DNA of 64,000 bases. Origin: JAQBVV01 sp965249205. Its GTDB lineage: Bacteria; Acidobacteriota; Vicinamibacteria; Vicinamibacterales; UBA2999. The position numbers and the translations under genes are program-made. Positions 52,843 to 60,664 of this stretch are shown piece by piece (positions within the stretch are counted from its first letter, which is position 1; every line of letters begins with the position of its first letter). The DNA is taken from positions 1-64,000 of the forward strand of contig CBDFLL010000004.1 of NCBI GenBank assembly GCA_965249205.1, read 5' to 3'. Under the pieces are notes generated by a model. That model made no database searches. It had not been told where the DNA came from and saw nothing but the letters and a program-made list of their open reading frames with translations.

Positions 52843-53592
52843 ATGTTGAAGATCGTGGTTGGTGTTCTAGGTCTTATGTTTGTCCTCGCCCCTGTTGCTG
52901 TTGCTCAGCAAGCGATCGACACGGTCCTATTTGAGCAGGGGCAACAGCTCTACCAGGATAACTGCGCGCTGTGCCATCAGGATTCCGGCGCGGGGGTTCC
53001 ACCAACCTTCCCAGCGTTGAGCGGCGATGACCAGCTCGGGGACCCTGCTCTGATTGTCAGCACTATCCACCAGGGCAAGGGCAGCATGCCTCCATTCCCT
53101 GATCTGACCGCGGCGCAGATCTCCTCCTTGGCAACCTACATCCGCAACGCGTGGGCGAACGACTTTGGAAGTGTGACGACCGAAGAAGTCGAAGCGGTAT
53201 TGGAGCCCGAGGATATTGGCCAGGTGGCATCGGTTTGGGATGGCGTATTCACCGAGGCACAGGCGGAACGGGGCCAGACGGTGTACTCGGGTGCCTGCAG
53301 CTCGTGCCATGGCCGCAGATTGAATGGCGCTCCGGACGATCCGGATATGCGGTCAACGTCCCCTCTGGCGCGGGCGAGGTTCCTCCGCGTCTGGGAGGGA
53401 AGATCGCTCGCTACGCTGTTCGAATACACGCGGGCGACGATGCCGGAAAGCAATCCTGGCTCTCTGACCAACGACGAGTTCGTTGATGTCATCGCCTACA
53501 TGCTCTCTGTCGGCGGTATGCCGGTGGGAGATGACGAGCTCCGACCCGATCCCCGAAGTCTCGCCCGCATCGTCATCCAACAGCAGCCATAG
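52843..53592 (+). CDS. Exported diheme cytochrome c
   Basis: A 249-residue periplasmic cytochrome with a signal peptide (1-21, ending VAVAQ). Two class I heme domains follow: the first with CALCH at residues 41-45 and an axial-Met candidate in KGSMPPFP, the second with CSSCH at 152-156 and ATMPESNPG as candidate ligand. Between them is a linker of about 30 residues. It is the third gene of the operon with the exported flavoprotein and the Ig-domain protein and probably exchanges electrons with the flavoprotein's FAD. The ATG 52843 is preceded by AAGAGGA. Confidence 0.82.
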   Translation: MLKIVVGVLGLMFVLAPVAVAQQAIDTVLFEQGQQLYQDNCALCHQDSGAGVPPTFPALSGDDQLGDPALIVSTIHQGKGSMPPFPDLTAAQISSLATYIRNAWANDFGSVTTEEVEAVLEPEDIGQVASVWDGVFTEAQAERGQTVYSGACSSCHGRRLNGAPDDPDMRSTSPLARARFLRVWEGRSLATLFEYTRATMPESNPGSLTNDEFVDVIAYMLSVGGMPVGDDELRPDPRSLARIVIQQQP

Positions 53593-53630
53593 CGGCGGCA
53601 CTGTCATTCAGCGTCAACTTTGACATCGCC

Positions 53631-54206
53631 CTAATCGAGCGCGAGTTGAACGTTGAGGAACGGAGCATTGCCGTCTACGACAGGTGGATCCACTCGGTAC
53701 GAGAAGTGGGTTGGCTGGTAGGCGGCCTTGGAGCCCGTGCCCATGAACTCTTCGCACGTGAGGAAGCGCTCAATCGTGCACACCCCGACCGTATTCGTCA
53801 CACATGACCCGCCTGCCCGATAACCCTGCGTGATCTCGACTGTCACACCAGGAATCCGAGTCTGGCCGTCGTTTTCGACCGATGTGAACTGGACGAAGTA
53901 CAGCCACCGTGCCGTCGCACTCGGCTTGACCAGGAAGGTCGACAACACCTTCGTCGTCCATTGCTCGTAAGCAACACTAAGCGTGGCCTCGCCGTGGCGC
54001 AGGGGACTTAGCACGCCCGGGGCGGTGAACATGGCTACGTTGGTGGGCTCAACGCTCCACGTAGCAATAGCTGTCACATCTTCGGTACTACCGAATCGGA
54101 TCCGATCGATCAGGGTGGCACTGCACCTCACCATCGCGTCGACCATGAATCTGGCAGGCATTTGTTCAGGTGTGGGAACCTGTTCGTCGGCCCGATTGGA
54201 CTTCGA
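53631..54206 (-). pseudogene. Ig-like (BIG2-type) exported protein, N-terminally truncated
   Basis: The open frame extends from 53631 upstream to about 54206, where it meets the IS6-family fragment. The piece contains a BIG2-like Ig domain (TEDVTAIATWSVEPTNVAMFTAPGVLSPLRHGEATLSVAYEQ) and a second domain (IPGVTVEITQGYRAGGSCVTNTVGVCTIERF) of CarboxypepD_reg type with a cysteine pair. No signal peptide or ribosome-binding site precedes the first ATG at 54161, so the beginning is missing. It probably was a secreted or surface-exposed adhesive protein. Convergent with the diheme cytochrome gene. Confidence 0.55.
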
Positions 54207-54600
54207 TTACACGCCTAACTCACAGTTATCGTGAGCGCCGCCGCGTCGGGGCTGGACGAGCATGTCGAGTACGTCACCGTCCTGGTCGACGGCCCGCCAG
54301 AGATACTGACGGCGGCCCCGGATGTTCACGAACAATTCGTCCAGATACCAGGTGTCGCCCAGCCGCCCGCGCCGATGGCGGAGCCGCCACGCGTAGGCGG
54401 GGCCAAACGTCTGACACCAGTGCCGAATCGTCTCGTAGGTCACCGTGACACCCCGCTGGGCCAGCAGGTCCTCGGCATAGCGGAAGCTGAGACAGAAGCG
54501 ATGGTAGAGCCAGACGGCGTGGCTGATGATCTCGGCCGGGAATCGATAGCCGTGGTAGTTCGGCGCCTGGCTGGTCATGTGTTTACTGTGCCAGCCGCGC
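54207..54600 (-). pseudogene. IS6-family transposase N-terminal fragment
   Basis: From 54578 the minus strand encodes the N-terminal 115 residues of an IS6-family transposase: HGYRFPAEIISHAVWLYHRFCLSFRYAEDLLAQRGV (helix-turn-helix region), YETIRHWCQTFGPAYA, and WYLDELFVNIRGRRQYLWRAVDQDGDVLDMLVQPRR with the first catalytic aspartate. It stops after GGAHDNCELGV, and the rest of the core is gone. Terminal inverted repeats were not found. Confidence 0.8.
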
Positions 54601-54817
54601 GCTCAACTTGACTGTGAGCATGATCCTCCTACCTGCCGGGGTCGTTCAGTGACACCGATGGGCGCCGGTGGGTGGTGGCCTGACCCGCAACTTGACTGAC
54701 CGACGGTCCTCGCTATCGATCAATGCACCCTCGAACCGGTGGTGACGCTCGTGACCTGCGCGATCACTCGCCCCTGACACGGACGGTCGCGCTGGCACGG
54801 GATGACCATCGAAGCGA

Positions 54818-55528
54818 TCACACGCCAGGCGCCCCACTCGTGCTTGGCCTCACCGCACCCCAGGTGAACGAAGCGAGGTAGGTGAGGATAAACGCGGCGG
54901 CGACCAGGGGGGTGGCATACGGCACCAGCCAGGCCACGAGCAACGCGACGTTCAGGATACCAATGGCGGCGGCCGACGTGGTCATGCTGCGGATGAGCCA
55001 TGGCATCGGGTACGTCACGAGCATCGACACCGTGTGGAACAAACACGCGACCGTTAAGAACGGAGCAGCCGCTACCCCTGTGAGCTTCGTCAACAGAAGA
55101 ATGAATAGGATGTGGCGAATGAGTTCATTCGTTGGGGACCCGCGCTGGGTCACCGCGCCGGGGCTGAGGCGCGACACACAGCGGACGATGATCGCCGTGA
55201 CCGCGGCCAGGCTTGCCGCCGCCGAGATGCCGCCACCTGGCATTCCGACGACCATCACGAAGGCGGTATGGGCGATGGCATCGCAGACGTTGTCCAAGCG
55301 CGCACCGAAGTCACTCGTGATCCCGAGCTTCACGGCGAGTACGCCGTCGAGGTCATCCATGATGTTGTTGTAGAGCATCAGCGGGATCAGATAGTCTCGG
55401 CCGTTGTCGAGCGCGAGCAGGCCGATCGGGAGCACGCCGAGGATCGAAACGAGGTTGGCGGCATGTCGGCGGAGGAACGCGCGCGGAGGCGCGTTGACCC
55501 GCCCTGGCTCCGGCGCGGCCTCACCCAC
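54818..55528 (-). CDS. CDP-alcohol phosphatidyltransferase-family membrane protein
   Basis: A 236-residue polytopic protein of the CDP-alcohol phosphotransferase family. The motif is D58-x2-D61-G62-x2-A65-V66, then G75-x3-D79-x3-D83, so all four aspartates and both glycines are present. The usual arginine after the alanine is valine here. Six hydrophobic helices follow the family pattern. It normally transfers a phosphoalcohol from a CDP-activated donor to a lipid or sugar acceptor. It lies 14 bp after the methyltransferase gene and in the same direction as a cytidylyltransferase-like gene, which could supply its CDP-activated substrate. The Arg to Val change means catalytic competence needs testing. 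Confidence 0.75.
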   Translation of the reverse strand: MGEAAPEPGRVNAPPRAFLRRHAANLVSILGVLPIGLLALDNGRDYLIPLMLYNNIMDDLDGVLAVKLGITSDFGARLDNVCDAIAHTAFVMVVGMPGGGISAAASLAAVTAIIVRCVSRLSPGAVTQRGSPTNELIRHILFILLLTKLTGVAAAPFLTVACLFHTVSMLVTYPMPWLIRSMTTSAAAIGILNVALLVAWLVPYATPLVAAAFILTYLASFTWGAVRPSTSGAPGV

Positions 55529-55542
55529 GCTGTGAGGGCTCC

Positions 55543-56370
55543 CTATGAGCCGGCATGGGCGATGTCAGGGCCGAGCACGAAGAAGTGATTCAGCCACTGG
55601 GGACTCGTGTATCCGAGCGCTTCGGGCACACGGGTAATCCATGGACTGCCCAAGCGCAGCCCCCAATAGACCAATCGTCCCAGCAGAGGGTCGAGGCCGC
55701 GAAGCCGCCGTGGTGCCACGGCGTGCCACTTCTTGATGACATCACACCCGAGTTGCAGAAGCACGTAGGGCACATTGCGCTCGGTCTGCGTCACCGCCAA
55801 GCGGCAGTCGGCGAACAACCTGCGGTACACGTCAATGGAGCGGTACGTCGCTTGATACTCCCCACTGCGGATGACGACGCCCTCTCGCACGGTCGTCTCG
55901 CGACAGAGGACTATGCCTCCGGGATTGAGTGTCGGGACGATCTTCCGGAGCAGCGCGATCACTTCTTGGTCGTTGAGATACATCAATATGCCGCCGAGGA
56001 AGACGAGCTCGTAACGGTCGTCAGGTTCAAACGACAGGACATCTCCGTGTACCACCCGAACGTTGGGATGCGCCCGGCAGCGCGCTCGAAGGGCGCCACA
56101 CAGTGCCGGACTAGCCTCGACCGCGACTACCTTCGTGAAGTCACGTGCGAACGCTTCGGCCCAAAACCCGATCCCGCTGCCGAGATCCAAGACCGTGCCC
56201 GTGCGATTGAGACCCTGGATCAAGCGCTGCACGATGTCTCGCTCGGCATTGAAGCGGAAGAGACCTGCAGCCGGAGGAAAGCCGAACCCCTCCATCATGT
56301 AGGGACCCAAGATAGATGGGCGGGCGTTGTTCCAGTACCGACGGACCGCTGCGTAGTCGAGCTCAGCCAT
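55543..56370 (-). CDS. Class I SAM-dependent methyltransferase
   Basis: A 275-residue methyltransferase. The SAM site is VLDLGSGIGFWAEAFARDFTKVVAVEASPALCGALRAR (motif I followed by the acidic ribose residue), then NVRVVHGDVLSFEPD and YELVFLGGILMYLND. The N-terminus (YWNNARPSILGPYMMEGFGFP) is unlike common small-molecule methyltransferases. It lies between the CDP-alcohol transferase and the nucleotidyltransferase on the same strand with small gaps (14 and 33 bp), so it likely modifies the headgroup or lipid that they make. The substrate is not known. Confidence 0.78.
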   Translation of the reverse strand: MAELDYAAVRRYWNNARPSILGPYMMEGFGFPPAAGLFRFNAERDIVQRLIQGLNRTGTVLDLGSGIGFWAEAFARDFTKVVAVEASPALCGALRARCRAHPNVRVVHGDVLSFEPDDRYELVFLGGILMYLNDQEVIALLRKIVPTLNPGGIVLCRETTVREGVVIRSGEYQATYRSIDVYRRLFADCRLAVTQTERNVPYVLLQLGCDVIKKWHAVAPRRLRGLDPLLGRLVYWGLRLGSPWITRVPEALGYTSPQWLNHFFVLGPDIAHAGS

Positions 56371-56403
56371 CGGTCACAGCCACGTCACTCAAAAGGCGTC
56401 CAC

Positions 56404-57252
56404 TCATATCCACAGCCGGGTCGATACTGCGCGCTCCGCAGCCCGCAGATCGTCAAGATCGTCGATCTCATGCCAATCGTGTTCTGAGAAGTCGATGGCC
56501 TCAAAGGAGCGGTCTCCGTCGGCGACCATCTCCGACAAGACCACTTCGTAGTAGTCATTAACCTCGCCCAAGCGGATGCGCTGCTCGATCCTCAGCCGCA
56601 TGGCGTTCCAGGTCGCCATCGAGAAGCTGTAGATGTTGACCGTCTTGAACTCAAAGGGCTCGGCGTGGTGTCCAACCCGGAAGCTGGTGATGCGCCGGTC
56701 GCTATCGACAGAGACCGTGGTCCCCTTCATCCACGGCCGCACATTCGAGACCGCCACCTTGTTCGGGGCGAGCATGTTCGAGAGCGTTCCCTCTTTGAAG
56801 AAGAGATCGCATTCGAGCAACAGAAAAGGCTCTGAGATGTGCTCTTGAGCCAGCCACAACGAGTAGATGTTGTTGGTGGTTCGGTATTGTGGATTGACCA
56901 CATAGTCGATCGTCAGCCCCGTCTCCGCCCGGTTGAGAAAGTCGCGAACCTGAGCGTCCAGGTGTCCCACGACCACAACCAGGCGGTAAAAGCCCCAGCG
57001 TTGCAGACACCGCATCTGTTGCTCCAGGATGGGGACGCCGTTGATCTCGCTCAAGCACTTTGGCACCGTGTGTGTCGCGGGTTGGAGACGACTTCCATCG
57101 CCTGCCGCGAGCAGGACCGCCGTGCTTACCGTTGCGGTCGTGTGATCTTTGCCTAGAACCGAACGTGTGGTTCTTCGATCAGGAAGCGTGCACGACGCGT
57201 CATTGACATTGACGGGGCACGGGACATCAGCCATATCATCGCTAGTGCTCAT
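56404..57252 (-). CDS. Cytidylyltransferase-like NTP transferase (PntC/LicC type)
   Basis: A 282-residue enzyme. After a variable N-terminus of about 40 residues comes the NTP-transferase signature TAVLLAAGDGSRLQPATHTVPKCLSEINGVPILE. NNIYSLWLAQEH, LLLECDLFF, KTVNIYSFS, NDYYEVVLSEM and the terminal WHEIDDLDDLRAAER resemble phosphocholine cytidylyltransferase LicC and the AEP cytidylyltransferase PntC of phosphonate pathways more than ordinary sugar pyrophosphorylases. The neighbouring CDP-alcohol transferase would use the CDP-headgroup. Start 57252 is chosen from several in-frame codons. The nature of the phospho-group (phosphocholine, phosphoethanolamine or aminoethylphosphonate) is inference. 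Confidence 0.72.
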   Translation of the reverse strand: MSTSDDMADVPCPVNVNDASCTLPDRRTTRSVLGKDHTTATVSTAVLLAAGDGSRLQPATHTVPKCLSEINGVPILEQQMRCLQRWGFYRLVVVVGHLDAQVRDFLNRAETGLTIDYVVNPQYRTTNNIYSLWLAQEHISEPFLLLECDLFFKEGTLSNMLAPNKVAVSNVRPWMKGTTVSVDSDRRITSFRVGHHAEPFEFKTVNIYSFSMATWNAMRLRIEQRIRLGEVNDYYEVVLSEMVADGDRSFEAIDFSEHDWHEIDDLDDLRAAERAVSTRLWI

Positions 57253-57552
57253 AGGTTTGCCGATCCTCTCATGGTGACAACCATCGTGCAGGCCTGGATC
57301 TCGCCCTCGAAGCAGTCGACTAGGAGGTCGAATGCCTGCCCTCAGCCCGTCGCCAGAGCCTGATTCCAGATGTCGGCAGTGTACTGATGTCCGGGGGAAC
57401 AAGGCGCAGACGGGGACCCCGTGCGGAACCCAGTCGAGGACCAGAAGTGTATCGCATTCGGGCGCTCCGCCACGAATGCTCTGCGCAGTGTGCTTGGCAT
57501 ACTTGGCGCTCGAGGGACGTCTGGAGCCCTCAAGACGGTACCCGTTGAAGGC

Positions 57553-58164
57553 TCAGAGCCCTTTCGTCATTCGATAGAGCGTCAATCGCGGAATGGAAAA
57601 TCGCTTCGGCCATTGCGACTCGACGTTCATCCCGCGGCGCTCGTAGAATCGGCAAGCTCCCACATTCCTAGCTGAAACGTCGAGGGATAGTCGAGTCGAT
57701 CCGCTTGCTCGAGCCCGCTCTTCAACGAAGTCCATCAAGACGGAGCCGACGCCATCGCCGCGAAGCTCCTTATCAACAACGATGGCCTGGAGGTAGAAAT
57801 CGCCATCGGCGATTGAACTGACAATCCGCATCATTGGAGCAAACAGCATTTCCACGATCCTAATTCGTTGATTGCGCCCTCCGGCAGCCCGGTGGACGGG
57901 TTCGCGCGAGGAACGGCGATGCTGCTCCGCGGTGTACACACAGACCATTCCCACGATGACCTCGTCACGTTCTGCGAAAGTCACATGCTGGTAGGAGAGA
58001 TCGTGGTCGGGCTCGAGGAACGCCGTGGCGACTATGTCCCCGGCGCGGGGACCGAGCCAAAGATGAAAGAACCCCTCGGCTGCTTGGTCAAGGTAGCGGG
58101 CACATGCCAGACCTTCATCGAACGTGGGGTTGGCGGCCCTTAGGACTATCGAATGCCGATCCAT
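57553..58164 (-). CDS. GNAT-family N-acetyltransferase
   Basis: A 203-residue acetyltransferase. The acetyl-CoA motif is VVDKELRGDGVGSVLMDFVEERARASG, with the R/Q-x2-G-x-G/A loop (RGDGVG), followed by LSLDVSARNVGACRFYERRGM, the typical strand-turn-helix end of the fold. The N-terminal half is less conserved. It shares orientation with the cytidylyltransferase cassette but lies about 300 bp upstream, so membership of that operon is not clear. Substrate unknown. Confidence 0.78.
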   Translation of the reverse strand: MDRHSIVLRAANPTFDEGLACARYLDQAAEGFFHLWLGPRAGDIVATAFLEPDHDLSYQHVTFAERDEVIVGMVCVYTAEQHRRSSREPVHRAAGGRNQRIRIVEMLFAPMMRIVSSIADGDFYLQAIVVDKELRGDGVGSVLMDFVEERARASGSTRLSLDVSARNVGACRFYERRGMNVESQWPKRFSIPRLTLYRMTKGL

Positions 58165-58308
58165 CTGGTCCCTCTACGCCGAACTCCAGCGGTTCAGCCG
58201 CGGCGCTTTCGAAAACTGGTTCGAGGAACTGCGAGGGCTGGTGCCGACCAACTGACCCACGCGCGTGGGTTCGGGCTGGCTCGCGACTGATAGCAACTGT
58301 CTCGAAAG

Positions 58309-59262
58309 TCAAGCGTGGTCCGGGTGACTCACTTCCTGCCACCTCGTGTTGGTCCGCACCATCGCGTTGAGGATGGTCAAGAGCTTCCGCATACACGCGA
58401 CGAGGGCGACCTTCTTGGGTTTGCCCAGGGCCAGGAGCCGCCGGTAGAAGGCGCGAATCACCGGATTGCGGTGGGCCGCGACCAGCGCACCCATATAGAG
58501 CACAGCCCGGACCGGCGCGCGACCGCCCCAGATGACGCGCTTGCCGCGGAGCGTGCCGCTATCGCGCGCGAGGGGCGCCACCCCCACGAGCGCCGCGATC
58601 TGTTTGCGAGTGAGCTGCCCGAGTTCGGGGAGGTCCGTCAGGAGCGTCCGGCTTACGACGGGCCCGACCCCCGGTGCGCTGCGGAGCAGGTTTTCTTTCG
58701 CCCGCCAGATCGGGCTCTGCTGCAGCGTGTCATCGAGATCGCGATCGACTGCCGTGACCCGGCGCTCGAGCCAGTGGATGTGCCGGGTGATCTCTCGGCG
58801 CACGGGCGCCGCCGCATGCTCCAGGCGATTGCGCTCCGCGGTCAACATGTCTAAGAGCTGCCGGCGGCGGGTACTGAGCGCTGCGAGCTGCTGCAGCGCC
58901 GCATCCGGCACCGGCCGAGGCGCGGGCTGCACCCGTTCGGCAAAGAGCGCGAGCAGCTGCGCATCGAGGCGGTCCGTTTTCGCCAGCTGCCCCGTGGCTT
59001 TGCCGAAGTCGTGCACCTGGCGCGGATTCGCCACGACGACGGGGAGAGCCGCTGCGGCGAGCGCCACGACGAGCGCGGTTTCGTAGCCGCCGGTCGCTTC
59101 CAGGACGATGAGGCGCGGCGCCAGGGCGCGGAGACGGTCGACAGTGGCCGCGATGCCCGCGGCCGCATTCGGTGTCGTCCACGACGTGCCCGCCGGGCGG
59201 CAGGCCACCACGAAGTCGGCCTTCGCGATGTCGATGCCCACGAAAATCGGAGTCGATGTCAT
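58309..59262 (-). CDS. IS110-family transposase (DEDD recombinase)
   Basis: A 317-residue IS110 transposase with GGAGG five bases before the ATG at 59262. The RuvC-like DEDD domain carries Asp in GIDIAKADF, Glu in LEATGGYE, and Asp pairs in KTDRLDAQLL. The C-terminal Tnp_20 part includes SAPGVGPVVSRTLL and LVGVAPLARDSGTLRGKRVIWGGR with the serine typical of the family. The frame is intact. IS110 enzymes act on DNA guided by a non-coding bridge RNA transcribed from the element's own leader. Confidence 0.9.
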   Translation of the reverse strand: MTSTPIFVGIDIAKADFVVACRPAGTSWTTPNAAAGIAATVDRLRALAPRLIVLEATGGYETALVVALAAAALPVVVANPRQVHDFGKATGQLAKTDRLDAQLLALFAERVQPAPRPVPDAALQQLAALSTRRRQLLDMLTAERNRLEHAAAPVRREITRHIHWLERRVTAVDRDLDDTLQQSPIWRAKENLLRSAPGVGPVVSRTLLTDLPELGQLTRKQIAALVGVAPLARDSGTLRGKRVIWGGRAPVRAVLYMGALVAAHRNPVIRAFYRRLLALGKPKKVALVACMRKLLTILNAMVRTNTRWQEVSHPDHA

Positions 59263-59464
59263 GCGAACCTCCAGGTCAGACGAGTCCGTCTTGGCCCGGC
59301 CTTGCAGATACGGGGTCGCACCCCCTGGCAACTGTACGGGCTCACGGACGAGCCGCCAACGACGCCCCAGCTATCAGACGGCCTGGGTGGCCAAGGTCCT
59401 CTCGAGCTGTCGTCGGCGGGTGGACGGACTCTAGATAGACCGTCCGAAATCAAGATACAAGGTC
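59263..59464 (-). ncRNA. Candidate IS110 bridge RNA region
   Basis: The 202-bp leader between the IS110 edge and the transposase start is almost identical in copy D (28866-29067) apart from a few scattered differences, and no protein is encoded in it. In IS110 elements this end encodes the bridge RNA with target-binding and donor-binding loops. Palindromic blocks such as GGACGGACTCTAGATAGACC could form stems. The RNA itself is inferred from position, not seen. Confidence 0.45.
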
Positions 59465-59513
59465 CTCAGTACTGGGCTGCCCGTGGCGGCTGGGCCAGGA
59501 GTTGTCCCGGGTT

Positions 59514-60662
59514 TCAGCTCTTCGGTGTGAGTTTGAGCAAGCGCCCGGTACTTTCGTCCTCGTCGTCCTCCAGGACCCAGATGGCACCGTCTGGTCCCTC
59601 GACGATGCTGCGAATTCGCGCACCCATATCGTAACGATCGACCTCGCGGGCATCCGCGCCGTCGAGCTCGACATGCACGATCGCCTGCGACGAGAGCCCG
59701 GCCGCGAATGCATCGCCGCGCCAGTCGGAGAACAGGTCGCCACGATAAATCATCAGGTCACCCGGCGAAATCACGGGATTCCACGAAACGGCCGGTCTCT
59801 CGAACTCCGGATGCGTATCGTGGTCCGGTATCTCACGCCCGTCGTAGTGGTCGCCCTCGGAGACGGTCGGATAACCGTAATTCGTTGCAGGCTTGACCAG
59901 GTTCAACTCGTCGCCGCCCCTCGGCCCCATTTCGATGTCCCAGATCTGACCCTCGAGATCGAGAGCCAGCCCGAGCACATTGCGGTGGCCCAGCGACCAG
60001 ATCTCCCCATAGACCCCATCATCGTCGACCAGCGGGTTCACGTCGAAGTAGTCGACGAAAGGATTGTCGTCCGGAACCGAACCATCGTCGTGCAATCGCA
60101 GCACCTTGCCGAGGTTCGTCTGCATATCCTGGGCCGGCGTGAATTTCTGGCGGTCTCCGGACGAGATCCACAGGTACCCCTCGTCGTCGAACAACAGCCG
60201 GTGCCCGTAGTGGCCGAAGCCGACGACCTTGGGATACTGGCGCCAGATAACTTCGACGTCGGACAGTTCTCCGTCGCCCTCGGTCTGGTTCAGTACTGCC
60301 CGGACGACAGCTGCGCCACGCGTATGGCCGCCCACACCCGACTCGACGTAGCTCAGGTAGATCACGTTGTTCTCGATGAAATCCGGATGCAGCGCGACGT
60401 CGCCCAGGCCGCCCTGGCCGCCGTAGGCGACGTCCGGCACGCCATCGACGTCCTGGCTCTCACCGTTCTGGGTGACGATGAAGAGGTTGCCCTTTTTTTC
60501 CGTCACCAGCATGCGGCCGTCTGGCAGGAAGGCCAGGGCCCATGGCTCGTCGAATGAGGCAACAGGCTCGACCTGAAATGGCAGGTCCGTTTGTGCTTGC
60601 GCGTCGGCCCCCATCAAGAGGCTCGAGATGATCAGTCCATTCACGAAAAGTCGTCTAGCCAT
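59514..60662 (-). CDS. PQQ-dependent aldose sugar dehydrogenase, YliI-like
   Basis: A 382-residue exported soluble quinoprotein. The signal peptide ends SLLMGADAQA; the mature protein opens with PWALAFLPDGRMLVTEKKGNL, and carries YGGQGGLGDVALHPDF, GFGHYGHRLLFDDEGYLWISSGD and EIWSLGHRNVLGLALD, all signatures of the Asd/GdhB group of soluble aldose dehydrogenases. They oxidise sugars in the periplasm using PQQ and calcium. The ATG at 60662 is followed by ATGGCTAG. An intact IS1595 copy begins two bases upstream, so the original ribosome-binding site (GGAGG at 61727-61731) is now over 1 kb away. Confidence 0.85.
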   Translation of the reverse strand: MARRLFVNGLIISSLLMGADAQAQTDLPFQVEPVASFDEPWALAFLPDGRMLVTEKKGNLFIVTQNGESQDVDGVPDVAYGGQGGLGDVALHPDFIENNVIYLSYVESGVGGHTRGAAVVRAVLNQTEGDGELSDVEVIWRQYPKVVGFGHYGHRLLFDDEGYLWISSGDRQKFTPAQDMQTNLGKVLRLHDDGSVPDDNPFVDYFDVNPLVDDDGVYGEIWSLGHRNVLGLALDLEGQIWDIEMGPRGGDELNLVKPATNYGYPTVSEGDHYDGREIPDHDTHPEFERPAVSWNPVISPGDLMIYRGDLFSDWRGDAFAAGLSSQAIVHVELDGADAREVDRYDMGARIRSIVEGPDGAIWVLEDDEDESTGRLLKLTPKS

Positions 60663-60664
60663 CT
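60657..60664. repeat. 8-bp target duplication of IS1595 (left)
   Basis: AGCCATCT, repeated exactly at 61709-61716 on the other side of IS1595. It contains the start codon of the sugar dehydrogenase gene (complement of CAT, 60660-60662). Confidence 0.9.

Larger units (their letters stand above)
58295..59464 (-). mobile_element. IS110-family insertion sequence, copy E (complete)
   Basis: A complete IS110-type element without inverted repeats, as usual for the family. Its outer edge at 59464 (CAAGGTC) is fixed by comparison with truncated copy D (29067). The other edge, near 58295, is approximate. About 200 bp of conserved non-coding leader (59263-59464) precedes the transposase. Confidence 0.78.
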
